A stretch of 64,000 bases of DNA from Tepidisphaera sp. (GTDB lineage: Bacteria; Planctomycetota; Phycisphaerae; Phycisphaerales; UBA1924): the NCBI GenBank assembly GCA_016124375.1, contig WGNV01000001.1, forward strand, positions 62,001 through 126,000, in the 5' to 3' direction. This document shows, piece after piece, positions 25,357 to 35,029 of this stretch; within the stretch, counting starts at the first letter, position 1; every line of letters starts with the position of its first letter. The notes under the pieces are model-generated. The model saw only the letters and a program-made list of their open reading frames with translations, was not told where the DNA came from and did not search any database. Position numbers and translations under genes: made by a program.

Positions 25357-26715
25357 ATGCCCCCGCGCGTCCTCATCGTCGGTGGCGGCTTCGCCGGCCT
25401 CGAAGCCGCCAAGGCCCTCGCCCACCTCGACGCCGACGTCCGCCTCATCGACCAGCGCAACCACCACGTCTTCCAACCTCTCCTCTACCAGGTCGCCACC
25501 GCCGCCATCTCCCCCGCCGACATCGCCTCGCCCATCCGCCACGTGCTGCGCCGCCAGAAAAACCTGCACGTCGTCCTCGCCACCGTCACCGGCGTCGATC
25601 TCCCCCGCCGCCGCCTTCACTTCGCTACCAGCGAGCGCCCCGACCATTCGCACCCCGAAGGCTTCATCGAGTACGACTACCTCATCCTCGCCGCGGGCGC
25701 CACCCACTCCTACTTCGGCAAAGACGACTGGGCCAAGCTCGCCCCCGGCCTCAAGAGCATCGAAGACGCCACCGAGATCCGCCGCCGCATCCTGCTCGCC
25801 TTCGAGAACGCCGAGTACGAAGGCAGCGACGATCGCCGCCGCGCCGCCCTCACCTTCGCCATCGTCGGTGGCGGCCCCACCGGCGTCGAACTCGCCGGCG
25901 CCATCAAGGAAATCGCCGCCGCCACCATCCCCGCCGACTTCCGCAACATCGACACCAAGACCACCCGCGTGCTGCTGCTCGAAGGAGGCCCGCGCCTGCT
26001 CCCCGCCATGCCCGATTCCCTCAGCGCCCGCGCCAAGCGCGACCTCGAACACATGGGCGTCGAGGTCCGCCTGGGCAAGCACGTCACCAACATCACCCCC
26101 GACGGCGTGTGGCTGGGCGACGAGTTCGTCCCCGTCCGCAACGTCCTCTGGGCCGCGGGCGTCCAGGCCAGCCCCATCGCCAAGACCCTGGGCGTGCCGC
26201 TCGACAAGGCCGGCCGCGTCATCGTCGGGCCCGATCTCACCGTCCCCGATCATCCCAACGTCTTCGTCGTGGGCGACATGGCCGCCGCCAAGTCCGCCGA
26301 CACCGGCACGCAAGTCCCCGGCGTCGCGCAAGGCGGCTTGCAAATGGGCAAGTACGCGGGCCAAGCCGTCGCCGCCGCCATCCGCGCCGCTGGCGCCGCC
26401 CCGCCCGCCCGCAAGCCCTTCGTCTACCGCGACCTCGGCTCCATGGCCACCATCGGCAAGGCCCGCGCCGTCGCCGACATCATGGGCTTCAAGCTCGCCG
26501 GCTTCCCCGCCTGGGCCATCTGGGGCGCCATCCACGTCATGTCCATCGTCAACTTCAGAAGCCGCCTCAGCGTCGCCGCCCAGTGGTTCTGGAACTGGCT
26601 CCTCTTTTCGCGCGACGCCCGCCTCATCACCGGCAAAGCCACGCTCGACGTCGCCATGCCCCGCGACGATGCCGGCGTCGGGTTCGCTCCGCCGCCGCCA
26701 GCGCCGCGATCATGA
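25357..26715 (+). CDS. ndh: Type II NADH:quinone oxidoreductase (NDH-2)
   Basis: This is a 452-residue flavoprotein that passes electrons from NADH to quinone without pumping protons. The FAD site is LIVGGGFAGLEAAKALAH at residues 5-22. The quinone-site AAxxQG-type motif is present as VPGVAQGGLQMGK. The NADH site is AIVGGGPTGVELAGAI near 168, and the second FAD motif is NVFVVGDMAA near 303. The C-terminal amphipathic region (about 370-420, GFPAWAIWGAIHVMSIVNF) anchors the protein to the inner membrane. I chose the ATG at 25357, since residues upstream in the frame are repeat-encoded. The usual PHLYQVAT is HVFQPLLYQVAT here. Confidence 0.92.
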   Translation: MPPRVLIVGGGFAGLEAAKALAHLDADVRLIDQRNHHVFQPLLYQVATAAISPADIASPIRHVLRRQKNLHVVLATVTGVDLPRRRLHFATSERPDHSHPEGFIEYDYLILAAGATHSYFGKDDWAKLAPGLKSIEDATEIRRRILLAFENAEYEGSDDRRRAALTFAIVGGGPTGVELAGAIKEIAAATIPADFRNIDTKTTRVLLLEGGPRLLPAMPDSLSARAKRDLEHMGVEVRLGKHVTNITPDGVWLGDEFVPVRNVLWAAGVQASPIAKTLGVPLDKAGRVIVGPDLTVPDHPNVFVVGDMAAAKSADTGTQVPGVAQGGLQMGKYAGQAVAAAIRAAGAAPPARKPFVYRDLGSMATIGKARAVADIMGFKLAGFPAWAIWGAIHVMSIVNFRSRLSVAAQWFWNWLLFSRDARLITGKATLDVAMPRDDAGVGFAPPPPAPRS

Positions 26716-26777
26716 AACCGCGGCTGGCGTCCCCGAATCACATCAATACCATCCTCACACGTTCCAGGAGCTCACCC

Positions 26778-27251
26778 ATGACACAAGCCGGCGGCCCGAA
26801 GAAAGCGATCGTAACCAAGATCAAGAGCGGCGCGGCCAAAGCCACCGGCGTCGCCATCGACCGAACCCGAAAGGCCGGCCAGGGCGTCGCCAAGAGCGCC
26901 GCATTCATGTACGGCAACGCCAAGGACACCGTCAAGATCACGCCCCGCGCCGCCAAGAACCTCGTCACCCAGCCCGGCGCCACCATCAAGGGCGCGGCCA
27001 CCGGCGTCAAGCACGCCTCACTCAACAACACCGTGGGCCTCAAGAACTCGCAACAGAGGGGCGGAATTCTCAAGACGGTCACCTCCGCGGGCATGATGGC
27101 CACCGGCGCCGGCATCGTGATGGCCGCCTCGCAGGGCGCAGGGCACATCCCCGCCAAGGGCGTGATCCCGGCCAAGCCAGCCAAGCCAGCCAAAAAGGCC
27201 AAAACTGTCAAGCTCTCCGACTTCGAAAAGGCAGCGAGGGAGGTGGAGTAG
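26778..27251 (+). CDS. Ala/Lys/Gly-rich protein similar in style to 10790-11305
   Basis: This is a 157-residue basic, low-complexity protein. Alternating KSGAAKATGVAI, KAGQGVAKSAAF and TIKGAATGVKHA segments have an approximate 11-residue rhythm. A glycine/alanine hydrophobic stretch (SAGMMATGAGIVMAAS) lies near residue 115, and a Lys/Pro/Ala tail (AKPAKPAKKAK) follows. It could be a membrane-associated or nucleic-acid-associated protective protein; no enzyme motif exists. AGGAG precedes the ATG. It is the second protein of this type in the window. Confidence 0.7.
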   Translation: MTQAGGPKKAIVTKIKSGAAKATGVAIDRTRKAGQGVAKSAAFMYGNAKDTVKITPRAAKNLVTQPGATIKGAATGVKHASLNNTVGLKNSQQRGGILKTVTSAGMMATGAGIVMAASQGAGHIPAKGVIPAKPAKPAKKAKTVKLSDFEKAAREVE

Positions 27252-27295
27252 CCGGCGCAATCTCAGGCGCGATGCACGCCCGCGCAGACCGCGCC

Positions 27296-27781
27296 TCAGA
27301 ACGGAATGTCATCCGCCGGCTCCGCCGTCGCCGGCGCTCCGCCGCGGGGCGCGGCCTTGGGCGCAGGCTTCGACCAGCCCCCGCCGCCACCGCCACCACT
27401 GCTCTCACCCGCGTCGTCGTGCCCGCCGCCGCCACCACCGCCGCCGCCCTGGCGGCTATCAACAAACACAAACTCCTCGACCACCACCTTGAGCTTCGAC
27501 TGCTTCTTGCCTTCCTTGTCCTCCCACGAGTCGAGCTTCAGGCGTCCCTCGATGAGCACGGGGCGGCCCTTGGCGAGGTACTTGGCCATCACCTCGGCCT
27601 GCTTGCCCCACGCCTCGCAATCGACGTACGTCACCTCGTCGCGCTTCTCGCCGCTGGAGGTAGTGAAGCTGCGGTTGAGCGCCAGGCCGATCTTGGCAAC
27701 CGATTGTCCGCCCGCGATCGACTTGAGTTCGATGTCGCGTGTGATATTTCCCAGCAGCGTGACTTTGTTGAACGTGGCCAT
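27296..27781 (-). CDS. ssb: Single-stranded DNA-binding protein
   Basis: This is a 161-residue SSB. The OB fold spans residues 1-108 (NKVTLLGNITRDIELK, LALNRSFTTSSGEK, VDCEAWGKQAEVMAKYLAKG). It is followed by a disordered Gly-rich linker with two glycine runs and the conserved acidic tail DDIPF, which recruits replication and repair partners. AAGGAGCG precedes the ATG at 27781. It is divergent from the phosphoesterase gene and convergent with the Ala-rich gene. Confidence 0.95.
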   Translation of the reverse strand: MATFNKVTLLGNITRDIELKSIAGGQSVAKIGLALNRSFTTSSGEKRDEVTYVDCEAWGKQAEVMAKYLAKGRPVLIEGRLKLDSWEDKEGKKQSKLKVVVEEFVFVDSRQGGGGGGGGGHDDAGESSGGGGGGGWSKPAPKAAPRGGAPATAEPADDIPF

Positions 27782-27975
27782 TGGTCGCTCCTTGTGCCTT
27801 GGATGCCCGCGCCTGGCGCGCGAGCCGCGGATTCGTCGTTCACCGATCATACCCCGACCGGCGTGTGTGGCGGATTTCGCGCATTTGGTGTGCGCCATCG
27901 AGACCGGACCGGTGCTGCGCACGGTACCCTGCCGCAAGCCGCGGCGTGGATCGCGCCGGCTCACAGGACTCCGCC

Positions 27976-30528
27976 ATGCACTACCGACTTGCCCTGCTCT
28001 TCGCCGCCCTCGCCGCCCCGGTCCTCGCCCAGCAGGCCCCGCCCGAGCAGAAGCGTCCGGCGCGGATGGAGAGCGCCACCAGCAACGGCCAGCGCACGCC
28101 CGACGCCGAAGCCGCGATGGAGTCAGCCTCGCACGCCCGCCTGCCCGGCCTGCAGCCCGACGGGCTCATCACGCTGCACGACCAGTGGTCGCTGATTCCC
28201 GCCGGGCACCACGTGCAGGTCGGCGACTTTCCGGTGAACATCGCGCTGCGACCCGACGGCAAGACCGCGGCCATCCTGCACAGCGGCAACGGCACGCACG
28301 AAGTGATCACGGTGAACCTCGCCTCGCGCGACATCGTCGCCCGCGTCGTCGTGCCGGAGTCGTTCTATGGCCTCACCTTCAGCCCGGATGGGAGCACGCT
28401 CTACGCCAGCGGCGGCGAGTACGACCTCATCCACACCTGGCGCGTCGACGCCGACGGGCTGCTCAGTGATCATCACGAGCTCACCGTCTGCCCGCGCGAG
28501 CAGTCGTTCGTCGTCGCGGGCCTGGCCTTCAGCCCCGATGCCAAGACGCTGTATGCGTGCGGGCCCTGGGGGCATCGCGTGGCGCTGGTCGATCTCGCCG
28601 CCACCGACACGGCGCCGACGTTCATCGATTTGCCCAAGGACACGTATCCGTACGCCGTGCTTGCCTCGCCCGACGGCGAGCGGCTGTTCATCTCGCTCTG
28701 GGGCGGCGCGGGCGTCGCGGTGATCGACGCCGCCACGCACAAGGTGGAGGCGACATGGGCGACGCCATCGCACCCGACCGAGATGGTGCTGAGCCCCGCG
28801 GGCGACACGCTGTACGTGGCGTGCAGCAACAGCAACAGCGTGGCGGCGATCGCGACGGAATCGGGCAAGACGCGCGAGCTGATCAACACGGCGCTGTACC
28901 CCAATGCCCCCAGCGGCTCGACGCCCTGCAGCCTGGCGCTCACCCACGACGGACGCACGCTGCTGATCGCCAACAGCGAGAACAACGACCTCTCGGTGAT
29001 CGACGTCTCGAGCCCGGGCAACGCCCGCAGCATGGGGTTCATCCCCGTCGGGTGGTATCCGACGTGCGTGCGCCTGGACGCGAAGGGGGGCATTCTGGTT
29101 GCGGACGGCAAGGGCCTGACGCCCCGCACGAATCGGCACGGGCCGATGCCGGGGCTCGCCGCCAAGAACCTGCGGGAGTACATCGGCTCGCTGCACCAGG
29201 GTGCGCTGTCGTTCATCAAGATGCCCGACGAGAAGGCGCTGAAGGCGTACACGGCGGATGCGTATCGGGCGTGCCCGCTGCAGGACAAGGCGGCGGTCGT
29301 CGCCCGCCCGAGCGACCCCAACAACCCGATCCCCGCCAAGCTGGGCGACGCGAGCCCGATCAAGCACTGCATCTACGTGATCAAGGAGAACCGCACCTAT
29401 GACCAGGTCTTCGGCGATATGAAAGAAGGCAACGGCGACGCGTCGATCTGCCTCTTCCCCGAAGAGGTGACGCCCAACCAGCACGCGCTGGCCCGCGAGT
29501 TTGTGCTGCTGGATAACTTTTACGTGAACAGCGAAGTGAGCGCCGACGGGCACGAGTGGTCGATGGCGGCGTACGCGACCGATTTCGTCGAGAAGACCTG
29601 GCCGATCAACTACCGGCATCAGCCCAAGAACGCGGAGATCCACTATCCGTCCGAGGGCGGGTACGACATCGCCGTGCCGGCGGGGGGGTACATCTGGGAC
29701 AGGTGTGCCGAGGCGGGGGTGAGTTACATGAGCATGGGCGAGTGGGTGGAGAACGGCGCGACGCCCAATGACCCGTGCACGCCCAAGGCCAAGGCGCTGG
29801 AGGGGCACATCGACCCGATGTATCGCAGCTTTGACACGGGCTATTCGGATGTGAAGCGGGCGGAGCGGTTCATTGAAAACCTGAAGGGTTGGGAGAAGGC
29901 GGGGGAGATGCCGCGGTTCATGATCGTGCGCCTGCCCAACGACCACACCGCGGGCACGGGGCGCGGCAGCCTGACGCCCACGGCGATGGTGGCGGAGAAC
30001 GACCTGGCGGTGGGCATGGTGATCGAGGCGCTGGGCAAGAGCATGTTCTGGAAGGACAGCGCGGTGTTTATCGTCGAGGATGACGCGCAGAACGGCTCGG
30101 ACCACGTGGACGCGCATCGGTCGAACGCGCTGGTGATCAGCCCGTACACCAAGCGGCATTATGTTGATTCGTCGTTGTATTCGACGAGCAGTTTTCTGCG
30201 GACGATGGAGCTGATATTAGGATTGCGGCCGATGAGCCAGTTTGATGCCGCGGCGCTGCCGCTGTACGCGAGCTTTACCGCGACGCCCGACCTGACGCCT
30301 TATGTTGCGTTGCAGCCACGGGTGGACATCCATGCCAGGAACGCGATGGGGGCGTGGGGGCAGGACGAGAGCGAGGCGATGGACTTCTCGGCGGAGGATC
30401 GCATCGACGACCTGGCGCTGAACGACATCATCTGGCACTCGGTGCGCGGGGCGGATTCGGCGATGCCGGCGCCGGTGCGGGCGGCGTTTGTGTTCTCGCA
30501 CGCGGCTGATGACGACGACGATGATTGA
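27976..30528 (+). CDS. YncE-like beta-propeller / alkaline-phosphatase family fusion
   Basis: This is an 850-residue exported protein (signal peptide to about residue 19, ending VLAQ). Residues 60-430 form a YncE-type beta-propeller, with repeats such as NIALRPDGKTAAIL, GLTFSPDGSTLYA and EMVLSPAGDTLYV. Residues 450-820 are a phosphoesterase of the alkaline-phosphatase superfamily. Its markers are IYVIKENRTYDQVFGDM, VNSEVSADGHEWSMAAYATD and FIVEDDAQNGSDHVDAHRS, which supply metal-binding Asp and His residues. This fusion is recurrent in planctomycetes. It probably hydrolyses an extracytoplasmic phosphate ester, but the substrate is unknown. Confidence 0.9.
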   Translation: MHYRLALLFAALAAPVLAQQAPPEQKRPARMESATSNGQRTPDAEAAMESASHARLPGLQPDGLITLHDQWSLIPAGHHVQVGDFPVNIALRPDGKTAAILHSGNGTHEVITVNLASRDIVARVVVPESFYGLTFSPDGSTLYASGGEYDLIHTWRVDADGLLSDHHELTVCPREQSFVVAGLAFSPDAKTLYACGPWGHRVALVDLAATDTAPTFIDLPKDTYPYAVLASPDGERLFISLWGGAGVAVIDAATHKVEATWATPSHPTEMVLSPAGDTLYVACSNSNSVAAIATESGKTRELINTALYPNAPSGSTPCSLALTHDGRTLLIANSENNDLSVIDVSSPGNARSMGFIPVGWYPTCVRLDAKGGILVADGKGLTPRTNRHGPMPGLAAKNLREYIGSLHQGALSFIKMPDEKALKAYTADAYRACPLQDKAAVVARPSDPNNPIPAKLGDASPIKHCIYVIKENRTYDQVFGDMKEGNGDASICLFPEEVTPNQHALAREFVLLDNFYVNSEVSADGHEWSMAAYATDFVEKTWPINYRHQPKNAEIHYPSEGGYDIAVPAGGYIWDRCAEAGVSYMSMGEWVENGATPNDPCTPKAKALEGHIDPMYRSFDTGYSDVKRAERFIENLKGWEKAGEMPRFMIVRLPNDHTAGTGRGSLTPTAMVAENDLAVGMVIEALGKSMFWKDSAVFIVEDDAQNGSDHVDAHRSNALVISPYTKRHYVDSSLYSTSSFLRTMELILGLRPMSQFDAAALPLYASFTATPDLTPYVALQPRVDIHARNAMGAWGQDESEAMDFSAEDRIDDLALNDIIWHSVRGADSAMPAPVRAAFVFSHAADDDDDD

Positions 30529-30848
30529 GGCTCGTTGGGCCGCGGCCCGATTCCTTGCTGCCTGGTTCTACCTCCCCCTCGTTGCACCCCCAACCGACAC
30601 CTGCCGGCGAAATTCCGAACACAGCAAAGGCTTGCCTGGCATGGGTTTAGAACTTTCTTTCGTCCAAACAAACCCCAAGCGTTGACAACGCTGTTCGGGG
30701 TTCGGTAAAGTCTCCTTGTCCGGGCTCGCGTCCAGCGTCGCCCCCGGGTGGTTGGGTTTGGGCCATGTCGGCCCGGCCGGCCCTCACGCTGTTGAAGCTC
30801 GGTGTCAGCTTCCGTTCCGGCGGCGGCTGCCCGACAGAAAGGACCGCG
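30529..30848. other. 320-base gap upstream of recA
   Basis: The gap holds the recA promoter (30682-30711) and about 135 bases of leader. No gene is seen. I found no clear SOS box: the GTTCGGGGTTC near 30693 is only a direct repeat with the wrong spacing for known LexA sites. Confidence 0.5.
30682..30711 (+). promoter_or_regulatory. Sigma70 promoter of recA
   Basis: TTGACA (30682-30687) and TAAAGT (30706-30711) are separated by 18 bases. This is the strongest sigma70-type match before recA and would start the message near 30718, about 130 bases before the ATG. Confidence 0.65.
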
Positions 30849-32240
<1,392 letters not shown>

Positions 32241-32273
32241 GGCGGGAGTGTGTCAGGCAACCAGACGGGAACT

Positions 32274-32304
32274 CAACAGCCCCCTCGCCCTGAGGGGGCT
32301 GTTG
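32274..32304 (+). terminator. Terminator-like hairpin after recA
   Basis: A perfect 13-base stem (CAACAGCCCCCTC with GAGGGGGCTGTTG, loop GCCCT) lies 34 bases after the recA stop. There is no T-run, so termination efficiency is uncertain. Confidence 0.6.
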
Positions 32305-32356
32305 GCGTGTGATGGGCACGAGGCCGCGCGGGCACCGAGAATGCGGTGCACTGGTG

Positions 32357-32554
32357 TTACCAGTCGCCCCACTTGTTGCGTTCGCCGCTGGTGGGGAGGG
32401 AGCAGCAGAGCATGATGGCGCCGACCACCCAGCCCCAGGGCCAGATGGTCCGCGCGAAGAAGAACAGGGCGGTGGAAATCGCCAGCGGCACGAGCGCGAT
32501 GAAAAACCGCGTCAAGGGAGGGAAATCAAAGTACCACTCGAGAATGCGCATCAT
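32357..32554 (-). CDS. Small two-helix membrane protein
   Basis: This is a 65-residue protein with two membrane helices (FFIALVPLAISTALFFFART and WVVGAIMLCCS) and a short polar tail ending NKWGDW. No family is recognised. It sits on the strand opposite recA. Confidence 0.5.
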   Translation of the reverse strand: MMRILEWYFDFPPLTRFFIALVPLAISTALFFFARTIWPWGWVVGAIMLCCSLPTSGERNKWGDW

Positions 32555-32762
32555 GGCGACAAAATCCCCGGGAGCGTCGAAGGCCGGCCGTCACTCAAGC
32601 CGCCCGCTTTGCGAGGACCATATTACCAAGCATCGATCGATATGTGCGGCATGACATGGTGAAGATTGGCGTGGGTATTCGAAAGGCATGAGCGGAGGGC
32701 GGGGAGGGACGCCGAAACTAGCCCCGAAGGCGTCAAGTCACTCAAAAAAGATCCCATTTTGC

Positions 32763-32790
32763 TTGCAAACCCGAGAATCGGGAGCATATT
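32763..32790 (+). promoter_or_regulatory. Candidate leaderless promoter of the HAF-repeat gene
   Basis: TTGCAA (32763-32768), 16 bases, then CATATT (32785-32790) lie just before the GTG at 32797. The six-base gap means the transcript would start at or within a base or two of the start codon. The spacer contains the small palindrome CCCGA-GAA-TCGGG. Confidence 0.45.
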
Positions 32791-32796
32791 AGAAGC

Positions 32797-33915
32797 GTGA
32801 ACCGATACTCAAAGATCGCAGGTGCGTCCCTCCTCGCGGCGTTCTCGGGCGTGGGCGGTGTATGCGTGTCGGTCGCGCGGGCTCAGTCGTTTGAGTTTCT
32901 GGTCGGGCCGCCGTCGACCCCCTACACCGGGATCAGGGGCCTGTCCGCAGACGGTTCGGCTGCGACTGGAGGCATGTACCTCAACCAGTATGTGGATGAC
33001 GGTTTCTACTGGACACGAGCTGGTGGAGTTCAATCGTTCCAGTCGCTTGGAATTCCGAGCGGGTATAGCTCCCTCGCCATTTCGGGCAACGGGCTGGCTG
33101 TGGTCGGTGGAAACGGCACCCAAGCGTTCCGTTGGAGCACGACGGGCGGATTCCAACAACTCCCGTCGGCGACCGGTTACACCGGACCGGAGGCGCTTGC
33201 GACCAACACCGATGGCTCGGTGGTGGGCGGGCGTGTGCAGGTCGATCAACCCCACGGAGCGCCACCCGCGTACTACGCCACAGTGTGGAACGCCGCGGGC
33301 ACGCCCACGGTAATCGATCCGACGCACTCGCTGGGTGATTCATGGGTGGGGGCCATCAGCGGCGACGGAACAACTGTGGTGGGTGGCAGCAGTGGCCCCT
33401 GGGTGTGGTCTGCGGGCACCGGAATACGCGGGCTTCCGGCCCTGCCGAATCTGCCCCTGGACACCAGCGTGGCCGCAGGCATCAGCACCAACGGGCAGTT
33501 CATCGTTGGTTCGTCGAATGCCCACGCGTGCCTCTGGCATGACGGCACGGTCACCGAACTCCTCTCAGCAGCATACAACAGCGGCCGTTTTGCATATGCC
33601 GACTTCGTCAGTGACGACGCGAGCGTGATCGGCGGGCAGGTGTACGTGTCGGCCACCGTCGGATCGGTCGCCGGCGTGTGGACACCCTCAACTCAGTTCA
33701 TTCCGCTGGCCGACTACCTCGCGGCCAACGGGGTGGAGGTGCCGCAGGGGGTCATCCTTGACCAGCTCACGGCCATGTCAGCCGATGGCCGCACATTCGC
33801 CGGGCGGGCGCGAGATAACGGTTACGGATATGCCTGGATCGCGACGATTCCGTCGCCGGGTGCGGCGTGGGTTGGGCTTGGCTGGGTTGGGCTGTTGGCG
33901 CGACGCCGCCGGTAG
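32797..33915 (+). CDS. Secreted HAF-repeat-like protein with PEP-CTERM-like tail
   Basis: This is a 372-residue exported protein with a GTG start. The signal peptide ends near residue 29 (SVARAQ). The body is a beta-propeller-like series of HAF-type repeats (GLSADGSAATGG, AISGNGLAVVGG, AISGDGTTVVGGSSG, GISTNGQFIVGSS). The tail IPSPGAAWVGLGWVGLLARRRR-type sequence is a PEP-CTERM-like sorting signal in a less typical form. It is expected at the cell surface. Base composition is less GC-rich than its neighbours, which might indicate later acquisition. Confidence 0.8.
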   Translation: MNRYSKIAGASLLAAFSGVGGVCVSVARAQSFEFLVGPPSTPYTGIRGLSADGSAATGGMYLNQYVDDGFYWTRAGGVQSFQSLGIPSGYSSLAISGNGLAVVGGNGTQAFRWSTTGGFQQLPSATGYTGPEALATNTDGSVVGGRVQVDQPHGAPPAYYATVWNAAGTPTVIDPTHSLGDSWVGAISGDGTTVVGGSSGPWVWSAGTGIRGLPALPNLPLDTSVAAGISTNGQFIVGSSNAHACLWHDGTVTELLSAAYNSGRFAYADFVSDDASVIGGQVYVSATVGSVAGVWTPSTQFIPLADYLAANGVEVPQGVILDQLTAMSADGRTFAGRARDNGYGYAWIATIPSPGAAWVGLGWVGLLARRRR

Positions 33916-34131
33916 GCGCGGATTTCGTCGGCGCGTTGCGGCGGCCCTTCGTGAGCCCGGAGCGTCGGAGGCTTGTGCGTTGCACTCTTAAGCAGGTTGG
34001 TGAGCGAGTTGAATGGCGAAGGTCTGAAAGCGCAGAAGCCTTGATCGTGGATGATTGCGGGCCTCGTGATTGTCGCACGCGTCGGTGGTGTGCGAGGGCC
34101 ATGATGGTTCGAGTTCGGATGTCGCGGAAAC

Positions 34132-34158
34132 CCTCGCTTGCGCTTCGGGCTCGTGGGT
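34132..34158 (-). repeat. Second copy of the AGCCCGAAGCGC dispersed motif
   Basis: On the minus strand this matches the motif at 15270-15294 with one change (GCGCAAGCG for GCGCCAGCG). It lies in a gene-free 258-base gap between a PEP-CTERM gene and rpe, just downstream of the rpe stop. Confidence 0.6.
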
Positions 34159-34173
34159 TGGGGCGCGGCTGGA

Positions 34174-34854
34174 TCAGCCGCGCAACTGCGCGATGACGCC
34201 GGCGCGGTCGTGCGCGGGTTTGCCGAAGAGGGCTGAGGCCGCGACCAGCACGTCGCAGCCTGCTTCGCGGACGGTTGCGGCGTTGGCCGGGGAGATGCCT
34301 CCGTCCATCTGGACGCGTGGGCCGCCGGGGCGTGTGGGGCCGATGGTCTGGCGCAGGCGTCGGGTTTTGTCGAGCACGCCAGGGATGAAGGCCTGGCCGG
34401 AGAAGCCGGGGTTCACCGACATCACGAGGAGCAGATCAAAGCCGTCGACGTGGGGGAGGATTTTCTCGACGGGCGTGGGCGGGTTGATGGCCAGGCCCGC
34501 GTCCATGCCTGAGGTCTTGATGCGGTCGCGCAGGGGGGCGATGGCCGCGGGCTGGAGAACTTCGACGTGAAAGGTGAAGTTGCTGGCGCCTGCCTTGGCG
34601 AAGGCGTCGACGTACTGGGCGGGGTCGGTGACCATGAGGTGGACGTCGAGGTAGGCGTCGGGCAGGGCCTTGCGGAGGCATCGGCACAGGTCGGGGCCCA
34701 TGGTGAGGTTGGGCACGAAGTGGCCGTCCATCACGTCCAGGTGCAGCAGGTCGCCGCCCGCGGCCAGGATGTGCGCACACTCTTCGCCCATGCGGGCGAA
34801 GTCGGCGGAGAGGATGGAGGGGGCGACGAGGACGGGGCCGGGCGGGAAGGGCAT
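34174..34854 (-). CDS. rpe: Ribulose-phosphate 3-epimerase
   Basis: This enzyme interconverts ribulose 5-phosphate and xylulose 5-phosphate in the pentose phosphate pathway. The 226-residue TIM barrel begins APSILSADFARMGEE. It has the metal-binding HLDVMDGHFVPNLTMG segment, DVHLMVTDP, the VMSVNPGFSGQAFIP signature and MDGGISPANAATVREAGCD. The ATG at 34854 is supported by these landmarks; the longer frame upstream overlaps a repeat array. It appears monocistronic. Confidence 0.95.
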   Translation of the reverse strand: MPFPPGPVLVAPSILSADFARMGEECAHILAAGGDLLHLDVMDGHFVPNLTMGPDLCRCLRKALPDAYLDVHLMVTDPAQYVDAFAKAGASNFTFHVEVLQPAAIAPLRDRIKTSGMDAGLAINPPTPVEKILPHVDGFDLLLVMSVNPGFSGQAFIPGVLDKTRRLRQTIGPTRPGGPRVQMDGGISPANAATVREAGCDVLVAASALFGKPAHDRAGVIAQLRG

Positions 34855-34871
34855 GGGGGCAGGGTAAGCTG

Positions 34872-34908
34872 AAGTTGCCGAAGGGCTCAGTGGCCAAATT
34901 GCCAAAGT
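34872..34908 (-). repeat. Octamer array upstream of rpe start
   Basis: Plus-strand units of eight bases are AAGTTGCC, GAAGGGCT, CAGTGGCC, AAATTGCC and a partial AAAGT. The array ends 17 bases upstream of the rpe ATG on the minus strand, the same placement as the arrays before thrS and ndh. Confidence 0.65.
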
Positions 34909-34913
34909 CGGGC

Positions 34914-35029
34914 GGACGTGCCGAGCGATTCGACAGCGTGCCAACCCGCGGAGTGTTGGCTTCTCGAGTGCGGCGGAGGGTTCCGCTCACCCACTCGGCG
35001 CGTCACGCGCTCAGCCTCTCGGGCTTCGC
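34914..35029. repeat. Hairpin-rich repeat-like stretch
   Basis: The region contains inverted repeats CCAAC/GTTGG (34939-34972) and GGGT-TCCGCTC-ACCC (34979-34993), and then a CTCTCGGGCTTCGCTTACGCC segment that shares CGGGCTTCGC-type sequence with the dispersed motif. It appears to run into the 3' end of the next gene. It resembles intergenic repeats that I recall from other planctomycetes. Confidence 0.4.

Noticed and set aside
24630..27251. 873-residue plus-strand ORF
   Set aside because: Only its last 157 codons (from 26778) have normal composition and a ribosome site; the rest is an Arg/Pro-rich shadow of NDH-2.
24833..28195. 1120-residue plus-strand ORF
   Set aside because: Only the first 115 codons look coding. 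The rest overlaps NDH-2, the Ala-rich gene and SSB in other frames or strands and is Pro/Ser/Arg low-complexity.
28123..30159. 678-residue minus-strand ORF over the phosphoesterase gene
   Set aside because: The plus strand has a signal peptide, propeller repeats and phosphatase motifs; the minus frame is an Arg/His-rich shadow.
30690..30704. Possible SOS (LexA) box before recA
   Set aside because: GTTCGGGGTTC is a direct repeat with a three-base gap. It matches neither the GAAC-N4-GTTC nor the GTTC-N7-GTTC type.
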